Shown one piece after another: positions 25,710 to 35,410 of a stretch of DNA of 64,000 nt (position 1 is its first letter; each line of letters opens with the position of its first letter). The stretch is from Streptomyces canus 299MFChir4.1 (GTDB taxonomy: Bacteria; Actinomycetota; Actinomycetes; Streptomycetales; Streptomycetaceae). The stretch is taken from NCBI RefSeq assembly GCF_000383615.1, contig NZ_KB911586.1, forward strand, positions 402,061 to 466,060, read 5' to 3'. The notes under the pieces are model-generated. The model did not search any database and was not told the origin of the DNA. It worked only from the letters and a program-made list of their open reading frames with translations. The position numbers were made by a program, and so were the translations under genes.

Positions 25710-28700
25710 TCAACGAGTCTTGGCCGAGAGGCCGTTGGAGGTGTTGCGGCGCTCGTGCTGCAGGGTGCGGCGCTGCATCTTCTTGAAGAGCACGTCGCCG
25801 TCGAGCTGCACGACGATGGGGACGTCCACATACGCGGCGCCTGCCACCGCAGCCCCGACGAAGCCCATCCGGCCCGTGGCGAGCTTCGGGACGGTGGGCA
25901 TGCCCGCGGCCGACACGGCGCCGGCCATCGCGTGCGCGGCGGCCTGGGCGGTCCTCGTTCCGGCGTTGATGCCGTTCGCCAGGCCCTGGGTGATGAAGTC
26001 ACCGATCTCGTGGAACACCTGAGACGGAGAATGGATCTTCAGGGCTCTCTTGATGGCGTTGGCCATCGCCTTGGCGATGTGCTCCATCGCCTTGGCGATG
26101 TTCTTCTGCTGCGAGTGCAGGCCCCGGATCAGGCCCTTCGCCGAGTCGATGCCCGCCTTGTACATGCTGTCCGCGGTCGCCGAGCCGACCTTGCCGGCCG
26201 CCGCCTTGGCCTGCCCCTGCAGCTTGTTGATCTCGGCGATCTGCGCCGTGTTCCCGCTCGCCAGCGCGGCCGCGGTCGCCCCGCCCTGGTCGACACCCGA
26301 GTCGGCGATCTGCTTGATCAGGTCGGCAGACAGGTGCATCTTGCGCAGCTTGGTCAGGTCCGCGGCGAACTTCTTGGCCCTGGCGACCTGCGCGCGCATG
26401 TTCGCGACGACGTCCTGGCTGGTGAGCTCCACGGACCCTTCGGGCAAGGCCGTGACGACGGACACGTTCTGCATGACGCTCGACGCGACGTCGTCCCGCG
26501 TCTTCTTCCAGGCCTTTTGCAGGTCGCCGAGCTTCTTGTTCGCCGCCTTCAGCCGGGCCGAGATCCGGTCGCGCTGGTTGGCCAGCTTGACCAGCTCGGC
26601 GCCGTCCCTGCGCACCAGGGCCTGCAGGTGCCGGTGCCCGGAAGAGCCGAACTCGCGGTAGAGCATCTGCGCGATGCGGTTGGCCGCGCTCTTCACCCTC
26701 GCGGTTGAGCCGGTGAGGCCCTGGATGAGGCCTGCCCCCACGTAGGCGCCGATCTCGGCGAACTTCCTCGACGGCGACTTGATGCCGAGGAAGTTCTTGG
26801 CCGCGTCGAGGGCGCCTTTGGCGATGTTCTTGACCGAGCCGAACAGCGAACTGCCCATGCTCTCGACGCCGTGGATGATGCCCTTGACGATGTTGGTGCC
26901 GACGTCGACGAAGCTGGATACGAAGCTCTTCGCCCAGCCCAGGACCGTCTTCAGGCCGGACATGATGGCTTTGCCGATGTTGGACATCGTGGAGCTGATC
27001 GCGTGCCACGTCGCGATGAGCGGATTGATGATGGCGATCTTGATGCCCGACCAGACGGTCAGGGCGAAGCTCCGGATCACACCCCAGGCCGTCTTCAGCC
27101 AGCCGGAGATGGTGTGCCAGCCCGCCTTCAGCGCCCCCCACAGGGACATCATCGGCGTGATGACGGCGACCTGGATCCCAGCCCAGACCAGTCCGGCGAC
27201 CGCCTTGATGCCGCTCCACACGGCCTTGAAGAACGACGCGATGCCATTCCAGATCGCGCGCGCGCCGGCCTCCAGGGTCTTGTGGGTGTGGTTCCACAGG
27301 CTGATCAGGATGGCGATGGGCGTGGCGAAGATGACCAGCAGCAGCGGCCACCATTTCTTGAAGAACCCGGAGATCGCGTTCCAGACCGTCATCGTGATGC
27401 GCCACAGCATCTGCCAGCCGTGCACGAGCGGGTCGACCGCCATGTGCCAGGCCGCTGTGAAGAACGAGGCGATCGCGTGCCAGGCGCCCTTCACCCAGTC
27501 GACGATGGAGCGCCAGACGCTGGCCGTGCCGTTGGCCACCGTGTGCCAGAGACCGACGACGAACCGGCCCACATCGCCCGCGATCTGCTTGACGAAGCCC
27601 CAGACGGTCTTCCAGTGCATCGCCAGCATGATGATCGCGGCGATCAGCGCCATGACCCCGAGCACGATCCAGGTGACCGGGTTGACCGCGGCCGCGGCCG
27701 CCATCCCGTACAGGGCGGCGGTCATGGCGGCGATCGCGGCGACCAGGATGACGCCGATGACGATGGCCAGGGCCTTGGCGACGTTGCGGTGCGCGGCCAG
27801 GAATGAGGTGACCTTGGCGACCACGCCCATGATCGCCTGGAAGGCGGGCAGCAGGAACTGCCCGACCTGGATGCCGAGGGCCTGCGCCGAGGCCTTGGCC
27901 TCGGCCATTTTCTGGTTGAAGTTTTTCTGGACGTCCGCCCAGCCCTCGACGCTCTTGCCGCCCTTTTTGACGTGCTCGTCGATGCCCTGGGTGTTCTTGA
28001 TGAAGTCCTTCATGTGCGGGCCGGTCAGCTGCAGCGCGGCCTGCATGGACTTGGTGCCGCCGACCATCGTGGCGAGCGCGCCGACGTAGGTCTGCTGCTG
28101 CGGCGGCAGGTTGGCGAGGGCCCGCTGGAACTCGGTGGTGTTCTTCGAGGCGCCCTGCAGGTGCCGGATGAGGACGGTGCCGGCGGGGCCCATCTTCTTC
28201 TGGATGGCGTCCGTGAGCATCGTCAGCGTGGACGCGAGGCCCTTCTTGCCGAGGTTCTGCCCGACCTGGACGGCGGAGAGGCCGAGGTTCTTCATCTCGG
28301 TCGCGGCCTTGTTGGACGGGTTGCTCAACTGGCCGATGGTCTGGCGCAGGTAGGTCGCCGCGACGGCGGCCGGGGTGCCCTGGGCGGTCATCGTGGCCAT
28401 GGCACCGAGGACTTCATGCAGTCCCACGTGCGCGGCCGCCGCCACGGGCAGGATCGTGCTCATTGACCCGGCGAGGGCCTCGAGGTTGGTCTTTCCCTCG
28501 GCCTCGGTCGCGATCAAGCTGTTCATCACGTCGGTGACGGAGCTCGCGCCCGTGTGGTACGCGTTCATCGCCGTGGTGGCGGCATCGGTCGTCGTGTTGA
28601 GATCGGCGGCACCGACCTTGGCGCCCATCGCCGCCGTCTTGAGGACCTTGAGGGCGTTCGCGCCGTGGTATCCGGCGGACTCCGTCATGTACAGGCCCTT

Positions 28701-29036
28701 GGTCAGCTCGTCCGTGGACTGGCCGACCTGTCCGGCCATGGCGAGCACGCCCTGACCGACCATGCCCATGTTCTTCGCCGACTCCCCCGCACCCGTGCGG
28801 ACGCGGGTCATCTGCTGCTCGAAGTCGCCGGCCATCTTCGCCGTCTTGATGGCGACGCCTGCGGCCGCGATCCCGAGGCCGATGACAGCGGCCTTGGCCA
28901 TGAGGCCGGTCTTCTTGAAGGCGCCGGCGCCCGCCTCGTCCGCGACCGCCATCTCCGCCTTGACGTCACCGATGGCGGTCTTGACGCCCTTGGAGTGGCC
29001 CAGGAACTCGATGAAGACGGGGGGCAGAGCACCCAT
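25710..29036 (-). CDS. tail tape measure protein
   Basis: A 1108-aa protein, the longest virion gene. The N-terminal TP901-type domain reads MTRVRTGAGESAKNMG and KLGA-like helices. Hydrophobic helices lie near residues 410-470 (VAKALAIVIGVILVAAIAAM). Repeated W/H-rich modules (AWHAIASFFTAAWHMAVDPL) and a helical C-terminus follow. It sets tail length: at about 1.5 A per residue it predicts a tail of roughly 160 nm. That estimate uses the general siphovirus rule. Confidence 0.92.
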   Translation of the reverse strand: MGALPPVFIEFLGHSKGVKTAIGDVKAEMAVADEAGAGAFKKTGLMAKAAVIGLGIAAAGVAIKTAKMAGDFEQQMTRVRTGAGESAKNMGMVGQGVLAMAGQVGQSTDELTKGLYMTESAGYHGANALKVLKTAAMGAKVGAADLNTTTDAATTAMNAYHTGASSVTDVMNSLIATEAEGKTNLEALAGSMSTILPVAAAAHVGLHEVLGAMATMTAQGTPAAVAATYLRQTIGQLSNPSNKAATEMKNLGLSAVQVGQNLGKKGLASTLTMLTDAIQKKMGPAGTVLIRHLQGASKNTTEFQRALANLPPQQQTYVGALATMVGGTKSMQAALQLTGPHMKDFIKNTQGIDEHVKKGGKSVEGWADVQKNFNQKMAEAKASAQALGIQVGQFLLPAFQAIMGVVAKVTSFLAAHRNVAKALAIVIGVILVAAIAAMTAALYGMAAAAAVNPVTWIVLGVMALIAAIIMLAMHWKTVWGFVKQIAGDVGRFVVGLWHTVANGTASVWRSIVDWVKGAWHAIASFFTAAWHMAVDPLVHGWQMLWRITMTVWNAISGFFKKWWPLLLVIFATPIAILISLWNHTHKTLEAGARAIWNGIASFFKAVWSGIKAVAGLVWAGIQVAVITPMMSLWGALKAGWHTISGWLKTAWGVIRSFALTVWSGIKIAIINPLIATWHAISSTMSNIGKAIMSGLKTVLGWAKSFVSSFVDVGTNIVKGIIHGVESMGSSLFGSVKNIAKGALDAAKNFLGIKSPSRKFAEIGAYVGAGLIQGLTGSTARVKSAANRIAQMLYREFGSSGHRHLQALVRRDGAELVKLANQRDRISARLKAANKKLGDLQKAWKKTRDDVASSVMQNVSVVTALPEGSVELTSQDVVANMRAQVARAKKFAADLTKLRKMHLSADLIKQIADSGVDQGGATAAALASGNTAQIAEINKLQGQAKAAAGKVGSATADSMYKAGIDSAKGLIRGLHSQQKNIAKAMEHIAKAMANAIKRALKIHSPSQVFHEIGDFITQGLANGINAGTRTAQAAAHAMAGAVSAAGMPTVPKLATGRMGFVGAAVAGAAYVDVPIVVQLDGDVLFKKMQRRTLQHERRNTSNGLSAKTR

Positions 29037-29075
29037 GAGGGAGTCACCTCCCTCACGAGTCGCGCTGTGGAGTTG

Positions 29076-29552
29076 TCAGATGCTGGTGGCGCGCCGCCAG
29101 TGCGTCGTCCAGACGGCGGCCATCTTCGGTTCGGCCTTGCGGATGCCGGGGCGGACGTAGGGGTACTGGCCTTCGATGCGCTTCTTGTACAGGTTGCGCA
29201 CGCCGCCGCCGACGCCGACGCCGCCCTGGAAGCCGCCGCCGGGCAGTGGCTTCGGTCTGCGGACGCCGCCGACGCCGCGGGTGAGCTTGCCCGTCAGCCG
29301 CCCGGGGCCGCCGCCCTTGGAGACGTGGTGCGGGGTCAGGTTCAGGCTGACGGTCGGCCCGGTCCGCGACGACTTGCCGCGGTGGTCCCACCGCGGCCGC
29401 CCCCGCATCCCGGACCTGATGGACTTCTTGGCCAGGGCCTGCGTCGCCTTCAGCGCACGGACCGTCGCGAGGTCGATCTCACGGTCCATGCGCGTCAGGG
29501 CGACGCGCACCTCCTTGGTGCCGCGCACGATGGCGGTGATGCCGTCAGGCAC
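29076..29552 (-). CDS. HK97 gp10-like head-tail or tail-completion protein
   Basis: A 158-aa basic protein (VRGTKEVRVALTRMDREIDLATVRALKATQALAKKSIRSG) with a Gly-rich middle. Sequence type fits minor capsid/tail completion proteins. GTG 29552 is chosen for its AGGAGG site; it overlaps the preceding gene by 8 bp. Confidence 0.65.
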   Translation of the reverse strand: MPDGITAIVRGTKEVRVALTRMDREIDLATVRALKATQALAKKSIRSGMRGRPRWDHRGKSSRTGPTVSLNLTPHHVSKGGGPGRLTGKLTRGVGGVRRPKPLPGGGFQGGVGVGGGVRNLYKKRIEGQYPYVRPGIRKAEPKMAAVWTTHWRRATSI

Positions 29553-29832
29553 GGGCTGCCTCCTCCTGGACGTTGGCCTTGGCCTGCTCAACTGCCCCGT
29601 CGACGGCCAGGATCCAGTCGAGCCGTTCGGCCGGCAGGTCCAGCCACGTGTTGGGCGGGCCGACTACCCGGCACAGCTGCCAGTCCCGGTATGCGTCCAT
29701 CGGCAGCTGGTGCGGCGGGTAGTCGTATTTCCCCTCTAGCGCTACACGGAGGCGGTAGAGGGCTCGGTAGGGCTGTCCGCCTCGGTTGACGGTGAGAAGT
29801 CCGGACCCTGCTCGAGGGCGCCCTCGGCGCAC
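29545..29832 (-). CDS. second tail assembly chaperone frame (possible frameshift extension)
   Basis: An open frame in the -1 register relative to the upstream chaperone, overlapping its last 91 bp. The conserved-looking part starts at YRALYRLRVALEGKYDYPP and ends in an acidic helix. In many siphoviruses this product is made as an extension of the first chaperone by -1 frameshifting just ahead of the tape measure. I found no canonical slippery heptamer in the overlap, and the GTG at 29832 has only a weak ribosome site, so the mode of expression is open. Confidence 0.6.
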   Translation of the reverse strand: MRRGRPRAGSGLLTVNRGGQPYRALYRLRVALEGKYDYPPHQLPMDAYRDWQLCRVVGPPNTWLDLPAERLDWILAVDGAVEQAKANVQEEAARA

Positions 29833-30194
29833 ATCTCTTTCAGCTTGTCGTAGACCGCCCCGGGCAGGTCCTGCAGGGCGTCGAGGGTGACCTCGTCGCC
29901 GTAGGACCAGCCGGCCACCCTGCTGATGATGAGGCGGTCGTTGAGCTCGTCCATGAGGCCCAGGGCCTCGTCGCCCATGACGGAGGCCATCTCGACGGCC
30001 TGCGCCTCGTCGATGTCCTCCATCGCCTTGACGCCCTTCGTCTTGGCGTCCTCGACGACGCCCTTGAAGGCTGGGTTCTGCGCGAGCTTCATCTGGATCG
30101 TGCGCACAGGACGCCGCAGCCGCTCGGGCACGTCCGCGGCGTCGCGCAGGTCGGCCCAGCCTTCGCCGGGCATCTGGTGACGGGTGATGCTCAT
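29742..30194 (-). CDS. tail assembly chaperone (gpG-like)
   Basis: A 150-aa acidic helical protein between the major tail protein and the tape measure, the standard place for the tail assembly chaperone. No family motif is visible. The 3' end overlaps the -1 frame described above. Confidence 0.7.
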   Translation of the reverse strand: MSITRHQMPGEGWADLRDAADVPERLRRPVRTIQMKLAQNPAFKGVVEDAKTKGVKAMEDIDEAQAVEMASVMGDEALGLMDELNDRLIISRVAGWSYGDEVTLDALQDLPGAVYDKLKEMCAEGALEQGPDFSPSTEADSPTEPSTASV

Positions 30195-30209
30195 GAGGGT
30201 GTGATCTTT

Positions 30210-31172
30210 CTACTTGTAGGTGCCGGACGTGATCGCGTTCTGCAGCGTCGCCTTGATCGGGCTGTAGCCGCCGCTTGCGCCCACGTCGCTCGTGTTGCCG
30301 ATCGCCGTGAAGGACACGGGGAGCTCGATGTATTCCTTGCCGTAGGACGGCGTGCCCTCGGTGTAGGCGACCTGCGAGCAGTGCAGCGTCAGGCCGTTCG
30401 CGGCAGCGCCAGCGCCCTGGCTGTACAGGCAGTCGAAGGACTGCGCGGTACCGGCCTGGAAGATGGTGCGCTGGCTGGCGTCCTCCATGACGAGGGTCAG
30501 CTTGCCCTCGACGGACACGTCACCGGTCCAGATCCGGTACGGGTTCTGCGTGCCGGCGGAGCCGCGGATCACGGTCACGTTCCGCTTGATCGTCAGTTCG
30601 CCGTCCTGGACGAATGTGTTGGTACCCGCGATCTTGTTGGTGATCGCCCAGTTCGCGACGGGCGGCACCGCCGTGTAGGACGGCGTCGGCGTGGTGGTTG
30701 TGGCGTAGGGCCAGGTCATCGCCTTCGCGGACCACTCGAACAGGCCGTCGGCGTTCCATTTGAAGCCGAGTTCGGAGAACTGGGCGCCCGGGTACTGCCA
30801 GGTGTTGAGCGGATCGGCGATCGTCCATGTCTGCGGGGTGGGCTGGGTGTCGCCGGTGCACAGCGTGGAGAACACGTGCGAGAACGGGGCGGAGGCGCCG
30901 GTGGTGACCAGGTCGGGCAGCACCGAGGCGAGCAGCCAGCCGATGGTGTCGGCGAACACGTCGCCGCCCAGGTCGAGTTCGGCGCCCTTCTGGCCCGGGT
31001 ACAGGCCGAAGACGTCGACGGGGGCGCCACGCTGCCCGGTGTCCTCGATGAGATTGACGTCGTCCTTCGGCGTGAGCGTCTTGTAGGGGACCCAGGCGGT
31101 AGCCGCGACCGGGGTGCCCGGGGTGACCTCCTTGGCCACACCCAGCCTGGAGAGATGGGACGGCTTAGGCAT
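30210..31172 (-). CDS. major tail protein
   Basis: A 320-aa protein with the beta-rich layout of siphovirus tail tube proteins (LGVAKEVTPGTPVAATAWVPYKTLTP at the start; VEGKLTLVMEDASQRTIF late). It is located between the head-tail connectors and the chaperone. The ATG overlaps the upstream stop by 8 bp. Confidence 0.8.
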   Translation of the reverse strand: MPKPSHLSRLGVAKEVTPGTPVAATAWVPYKTLTPKDDVNLIEDTGQRGAPVDVFGLYPGQKGAELDLGGDVFADTIGWLLASVLPDLVTTGASAPFSHVFSTLCTGDTQPTPQTWTIADPLNTWQYPGAQFSELGFKWNADGLFEWSAKAMTWPYATTTTPTPSYTAVPPVANWAITNKIAGTNTFVQDGELTIKRNVTVIRGSAGTQNPYRIWTGDVSVEGKLTLVMEDASQRTIFQAGTAQSFDCLYSQGAGAAANGLTLHCSQVAYTEGTPSYGKEYIELPVSFTAIGNTSDVGASGGYSPIKATLQNAITSGTYK

Positions 31173-31344
31173 CGCTGCCCTCCTTCTTCTGCGGGGCCGC
31201 GGAGGCCTTCTTCGCCTGGGGCTTCGCGGCGTCCCAGCAGCCGTCGCCCGGATCGTCGGGCAGGTCGTAGGTCTCGCCGGGCTGCGGGGCCAGGCCGAGC
31301 GTGGGGTAATACCGGCCCTCATCGCCGGTGTACGTGAGCTGCAC
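31165..31344 (-). CDS. 59-aa hypothetical head-tail region protein
   Basis: A small protein with an N-terminal beta part (VQLTYTGDEGRYYPTLGLAPQPGETYDLPDDPG) and a Lys/Ala tail. It starts at GTG 31344 after GAGGG. Short proteins of this kind are common between the tail terminator and tail tube genes. Confidence 0.65.
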   Translation of the reverse strand: MQLTYTGDEGRYYPTLGLAPQPGETYDLPDDPGDGCWDAAKPQAKKASAAPQKKEGSDA

Positions 31345-31352
31345 GGTTTCCC

Positions 31353-31820
31353 TCACAGGGTCTTGAGACAGTCGATGCCGATCTCGACGACGGCTTGGCG
31401 GCCCTTGTGGTCTTCCGACCAGCCGCTGGTGTGCTGCACGGTGCCGGGCTTGCCACGGTCGACCGCACCGCCCAGGGACGGGTCGGAGCGGACGACGGCC
31501 ACGACCAGGTCGGCGAGCTGGCGGGCGCGGGCGAACACGGTGACGGGGTCGTCGCCGCCGCGGTAGACGTCGACGGTCACGGTGATCGTGTAGTCCTCGC
31601 GCAGCCAGTGCGATCCGCCGGAGCCGACGACACTTTCGGGGCTGTACTGCTGGTGGACGTCGCCGACGCTGATGATGTCGTCGGGCTGGTAGGTGCCCGG
31701 CTCGTCGAGGCAGACGAGGACGCCCTGGGCGCCGGCGAGTTGCGCCTGCAGGCCCTCGAAGATCCAGGTGCGTGCTGCGGGGATGCTGGAGGCGGGGATG
31801 TCCCCGATCGGCGTGGTCAT
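31353..31820 (-). CDS. tail terminator / minor capsid-like protein
   Basis: A 155-aa protein; segments such as YTITVTVDVYRGGDDPVTVFARARQLADLVVAVV resemble phage tail terminator folds. The start overlaps the connector stop by ATGA. Assignment rests on position and size. Confidence 0.6.
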   Translation of the reverse strand: MTTPIGDIPASSIPAARTWIFEGLQAQLAGAQGVLVCLDEPGTYQPDDIISVGDVHQQYSPESVVGSGGSHWLREDYTITVTVDVYRGGDDPVTVFARARQLADLVVAVVRSDPSLGGAVDRGKPGTVQHTSGWSEDHKGRQAVVEIGIDCLKTL

Positions 31821-32701
31821 GCGATCCCCGGGGGCCGCTTGAAGGGCTGCCACAGCTCCAGCACGCGCTGCGGCAGGGCGAACCCGGTCGGCACGCCCAT
31901 CGATTCGCCGTCCAGCGCGGCCCCCCCGAACCTCGGCCGGCCACCTTGCTGGGTGAGCTGGAACAGATGCCGGATCAACTCCAGCGCGCCCAGCCGCACG
32001 GTCCACGGGATGGTGCCGCCCGTGCCCGCGGTGTAGACGACCTTGACGTTCTTGATGCCTCGCGGGAACGACACGGCGCCCCCGGTCGCCCTGCGCACGA
32101 TCTGGCCCTTGTCGAGGTCGACGGTGTAGCCGTAGGCGTCCGTGGAGGTGCCCAGCGGCTGCTCGGTGAGCACCCACGTGGACGCCGACACATACTCAGT
32201 GACGGACTGGACCGAGGCGACCGGCTGCCAATCCAGGGTGATCGTGGGCGAGCCCCCGTTGTGCCACTCGGTGTGCTGCTCGGGCAGCATCGGCCCGACG
32301 ACGTCCCGGGCGAGGTCCCCGGCGGCGAGGATGAAGCCCTGCAGCTCGGCGTCCTGGCTGGTGTCCGTGGTCGGCAGGTTCAGGTGCGCCTTGACCGAGG
32401 CGAGGTCGACGACCTGCTCGATGCCCAGCGGCCGCACCTGGAACTGGCCTTCCGACGCGTAGCCCACGCCGGTACCGGTCGCCGTCCACCGGTACTTCCA
32501 CGTCCCGGCGACGGCGACCGAGGACACGGCGGCGACGTACTGGCCGCCGCCGGCCGAGGTGACGGCCGGGGTGGTGACCGTGCCGGTGGGGTCGGTGACC
32601 GTCAGGGCGACGGTCAGGGTGCCGGTGGCGGGGGCGCCGGTGTCGTCGAGCACCAGCTCGGACAGGCGCACGTCCTGGCCGGTGTAGTAGAGCAGCGGCA
32701 T
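31817..32701 (-). CDS. head-tail connector with N-terminal Ig-like domain
   Basis: A 294-aa protein. Residues 1-95 form a beta-sandwich-like domain (LSELVLDDTGAPATGTLTV ... WKYRWTATG). Residues 100-290 are gp6-like: VVDLASVKAHLNLPTTDTSQDAELQ is the usual helical connector start. The added N-terminal domain may decorate the neck. The ATG lies 20 bp after the upstream stop. Confidence 0.75.
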   Translation of the reverse strand: MPLLYYTGQDVRLSELVLDDTGAPATGTLTVALTVTDPTGTVTTPAVTSAGGGQYVAAVSSVAVAGTWKYRWTATGTGVGYASEGQFQVRPLGIEQVVDLASVKAHLNLPTTDTSQDAELQGFILAAGDLARDVVGPMLPEQHTEWHNGGSPTITLDWQPVASVQSVTEYVSASTWVLTEQPLGTSTDAYGYTVDLDKGQIVRRATGGAVSFPRGIKNVKVVYTAGTGGTIPWTVRLGALELIRHLFQLTQQGGRPRFGGAALDGESMGVPTGFALPQRVLELWQPFKRPPGIA

Positions 32702-32721
32702 GGCGCCCCCCTTCCGTTCAG

Positions 32722-33045
32722 TCAGCGGGTCTCAGGAGGCTTCGCGGCCGAGGCGGTCCGCTTGCCGCCGCGCTTCGGCGACTCGCTGCCCTGGTCGGCT
32801 TCGAGGACTTCGCGGATGGTGCGGGCCTGCTCGCGTGCCGTGCCTGCCGCGCCGTCCTGGCCGTCGGCGAGCAGCTGCTCGGCGCGCTTTTCCAGCTCGC
32901 CCGCTTCGGCGTCGAGCTCGCCGCGCACGCGGTCGATCTGCTCCTGGACCTGTCCGGCCGTTTCTCGCCGCGACTCGCGCGGACCGTTCTTGCAGATGGC
33001 CAGCTCCGCACGGAGTCCGGCCAGTTCAGCGACGCGATCGTGCAT
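32722..33045 (-). CDS. 107-aa coiled-coil protein
   Basis: Mostly helical and charged (MHDRVAELAGLRAELAICKNG ... DRVRGELDAEAGELEKRAEQ), located directly after the capsid gene. It may act in capsid assembly or as a structural accessory; no family is recognised. Confidence 0.65.
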   Translation of the reverse strand: MHDRVAELAGLRAELAICKNGPRESRRETAGQVQEQIDRVRGELDAEAGELEKRAEQLLADGQDGAAGTAREQARTIREVLEADQGSESPKRGGKRTASAAKPPETR

Positions 33046-33117
33046 CGCGCACTCTCCTCACTGGGGAAGGCCCCGGGCCGCCGCACCCTCAGTCGGCGGC
33101 CCGGGGAGCTGGCGGGA

Positions 33118-34557
33118 TCAGAAGCCGGTCGGAGCGATGACGCCGGTACCGGAGATGACCGAGATGGCCTCCGGGCGCCGGTCGGCCATGAACGCGGCGT
33201 AGTTGTAGACCTGCAGGCGCACCTGCAGCGTCCCGGAAAGTACCTCCTGCAGGACGCGGGTCCGCATCGACCCCTCCCACAGGTACATGTCGCTCGTGCG
33301 GGCCACGATGATGCGGTCCTCGTTGGTGCCCGCGCCGAGGTTCGTCGGGATGTTGCCGTCGGCGAGCAGCGGGGTGCTCAGCACCCGCCCGACCGGGCCC
33401 TCGACGTCGCCGCCGGTCTGCAGGGCCAGCGGGTTGAAGGGGTTGTTGGTCTCCGGGAGGATGAACGGCCGGTTCTGCGAGTCGAGCTGAGACGCCATCC
33501 AGTACCAGCGCGACGGCGTGAGGAACGCGGCCGTCGCCATCATCTTGCGGTTCTTCGCCACCAGGGACAGGGCCTGCATGAACGGCAGGTAGGTCTCCGG
33601 GAGCGTCGGCGTGGCGTCGGTGTAGGTGACCGCGTTGATGCCGGAGACGTTGAGGACGCCCTTGAGCTGGCCCGCCGAGCCGGAGCCGTTGAGGCACTGC
33701 AGGTCGAGGCGCTGGTTGTAGTCGGCGATCAGGTCGGCGAAGACGATCTCGTCGAAGGCGGCGGGCGACTGGTCGAGCAGCTGGATCGCGATGTCCTGCT
33801 GGCCCGCGATCGTGCGCACGGGGGCGGTCACGAACGTGTCGGTCAGGTCCTGCGAGGTGACGGCCGCGGCGTCCGCGGTCTGCACGCCCGTCGCCGTACC
33901 GGTCGCGATCTTCGGCACGTTGATGCTGTCGGTGCCGGTCGGCAGCGTCAGGTTGCGTACCGAGTTGGCGAAGGTCCGGCCGAAGCGCGGCAGGTCGATG
34001 TACTCGTCGATCAGCCACAGCGGCGGGACGAAGTTGCCGCCCTGCCCGTCCGTGCGGTTGGGGTTGACGCGCTTCTCGAAGACGCTGCCCCGGTCGATGC
34101 CGCGCAGCTCCTGCTCGGCGCGTGCAGCCCGTCGCGCGTCGCGCTTGGGCATCTCGGCGTCGACCTCGCGGCCGTGCCGGGCGAGCCGCTCCCGGGCGGC
34201 CTGCACGCCGCCGTCGCCGTCGCCGCGGCCCATGTCGCTGCGGATCAGGTCGAGGAAGTAGGAGTGCCGGTCGCCGCGCTGGTAGGTCGCGGGCTCGGAC
34301 TGGACGCCCTCGCCGGGCTGCGACAGGTTGTAGCGCTTGGCCGTCTCAGCGGCCTTCTCGTCGGCGCGGGCCTGCTCGTCGAGTTCGGCGATACGTGCGT
34401 CGATGGCACGGATCTCCGTCTCGATGGCCTCGAACTTGCCGCGCTCCTCTTCGTTGAGGTCGCGGGCTTCCTTGGTGGGCGTCTCCAGCAGCGCTTCGAG
34501 CTGAGTCTTCTGCTCGGCACGCCGCTTCTGGAGAGCCTGGATGAACGCCTTGGACAT
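33118..34557 (-). CDS. HK97-family major capsid protein
   Basis: A 479-aa protein. An N-terminal coiled-coil delta/scaffold domain (residues 1-90) precedes the HK97 fold, which begins about residue 165 (GNFVPPLWLIDEYIDLPRFGRTFANSVRNLTLP) and ends VYNYAAFMADRRPEAISVISGTG. The adjacent protease should remove the delta domain during maturation. ATG 34557 was chosen from the natural start of the coiled coil. Confidence 0.92.
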   Translation of the reverse strand: MSKAFIQALQKRRAEQKTQLEALLETPTKEARDLNEEERGKFEAIETEIRAIDARIAELDEQARADEKAAETAKRYNLSQPGEGVQSEPATYQRGDRHSYFLDLIRSDMGRGDGDGGVQAARERLARHGREVDAEMPKRDARRAARAEQELRGIDRGSVFEKRVNPNRTDGQGGNFVPPLWLIDEYIDLPRFGRTFANSVRNLTLPTGTDSINVPKIATGTATGVQTADAAAVTSQDLTDTFVTAPVRTIAGQQDIAIQLLDQSPAAFDEIVFADLIADYNQRLDLQCLNGSGSAGQLKGVLNVSGINAVTYTDATPTLPETYLPFMQALSLVAKNRKMMATAAFLTPSRWYWMASQLDSQNRPFILPETNNPFNPLALQTGGDVEGPVGRVLSTPLLADGNIPTNLGAGTNEDRIIVARTSDMYLWEGSMRTRVLQEVLSGTLQVRLQVYNYAAFMADRRPEAISVISGTGVIAPTGF

Positions 34558-34699
34558 CGCTGCCCTCTCTGCTTGGTCGGGGTGGTGCGGGCGTGCCTGC
34601 GAAGCTCGGGTGGTGGCTCGGGTGACCGCCCAGGTGGTGCCCCGTGGTGGGGTCCGGCGTGGGCGGCCGGCGCGGCTCCGGCGCGGGCGGCAGGCGGTG

Positions 34700-35401
34700 T
34701 TACAGGGCCAGCGCGCGGGCGCGCGCTGCGTACAGGCCGAGCGCGGCGGACGCCGGGGGCTCGGTGGTCTTGGAGAACTCGGCGGCGAGCCGGTCGAACA
34801 CCTCGCGCCGCTCATTCGGGTCCAGCCGCTGCAGCTGTGACTGCACGTCACGCGCATTCAGCTGGGCGCCAGCCGTGTTGGGGTTGGCTCCGTAGTTGAC
34901 GATCGACACATCGCCTTTATGTAGGGAGACCTCGAGGATGTCGCGCTGGTCGAAGTCGGGCGACCACTGCTGACGGATGATCCAGAAACCGAAGCTCATC
35001 TCGTCGACGTCGCCGCGGTCCATTGCCGAGCGCAGGGCCTGCACGTGCGGGCTGGCCGGGTCCAGGTCGGCCTCGGTGTGCAGGCCGGTGTCGTCCTCGG
35101 CCAGCCGCATCGTCCCGGACTTCGTGCGGGCCAGGGTCAGTCCCTCGTGGTTGACGAGGAATGGCACATCCGCGTTCTCAGCGAGCGTCTTGGTGAAGGC
35201 GCCCTGGCGCACGACCTCCGTGAAGGGGCCGAGCCAGTCCTCCATCTCGTAGCCGACCTCGGTGATGCAGGCGTACCCGGTGAAGGTCAGCGCGTCGCCG
35301 CCGGTGCCGCTCTGCTTGGCGCGCAGTTCGACGTCCCGGAAAGGAACGGCGCGGTGCTGCAGGGTCGCGGGCCGGTCGGCCCGCACGGACAGGTCAGGCA
35401 T
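34700..35401 (-). CDS. HK97-type prohead protease
   Basis: A 233-aa serine protease of the S78 type; the His motif FLVNHEGLTLARTKSGTM and the Ser motif DEMSFGFWI are visible. It cleaves the capsid delta domain. ATG 35401 lies 5 bp after AGGAGG; an in-frame GTG immediately upstream is less well spaced. Confidence 0.88.
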   Translation of the reverse strand: MPDLSVRADRPATLQHRAVPFRDVELRAKQSGTGGDALTFTGYACITEVGYEMEDWLGPFTEVVRQGAFTKTLAENADVPFLVNHEGLTLARTKSGTMRLAEDDTGLHTEADLDPASPHVQALRSAMDRGDVDEMSFGFWIIRQQWSPDFDQRDILEVSLHKGDVSIVNYGANPNTAGAQLNARDVQSQLQRLDPNERREVFDRLAAEFSKTTEPPASAALGLYAARARALAL

Positions 35402-35410
35402 CACGGCCTC

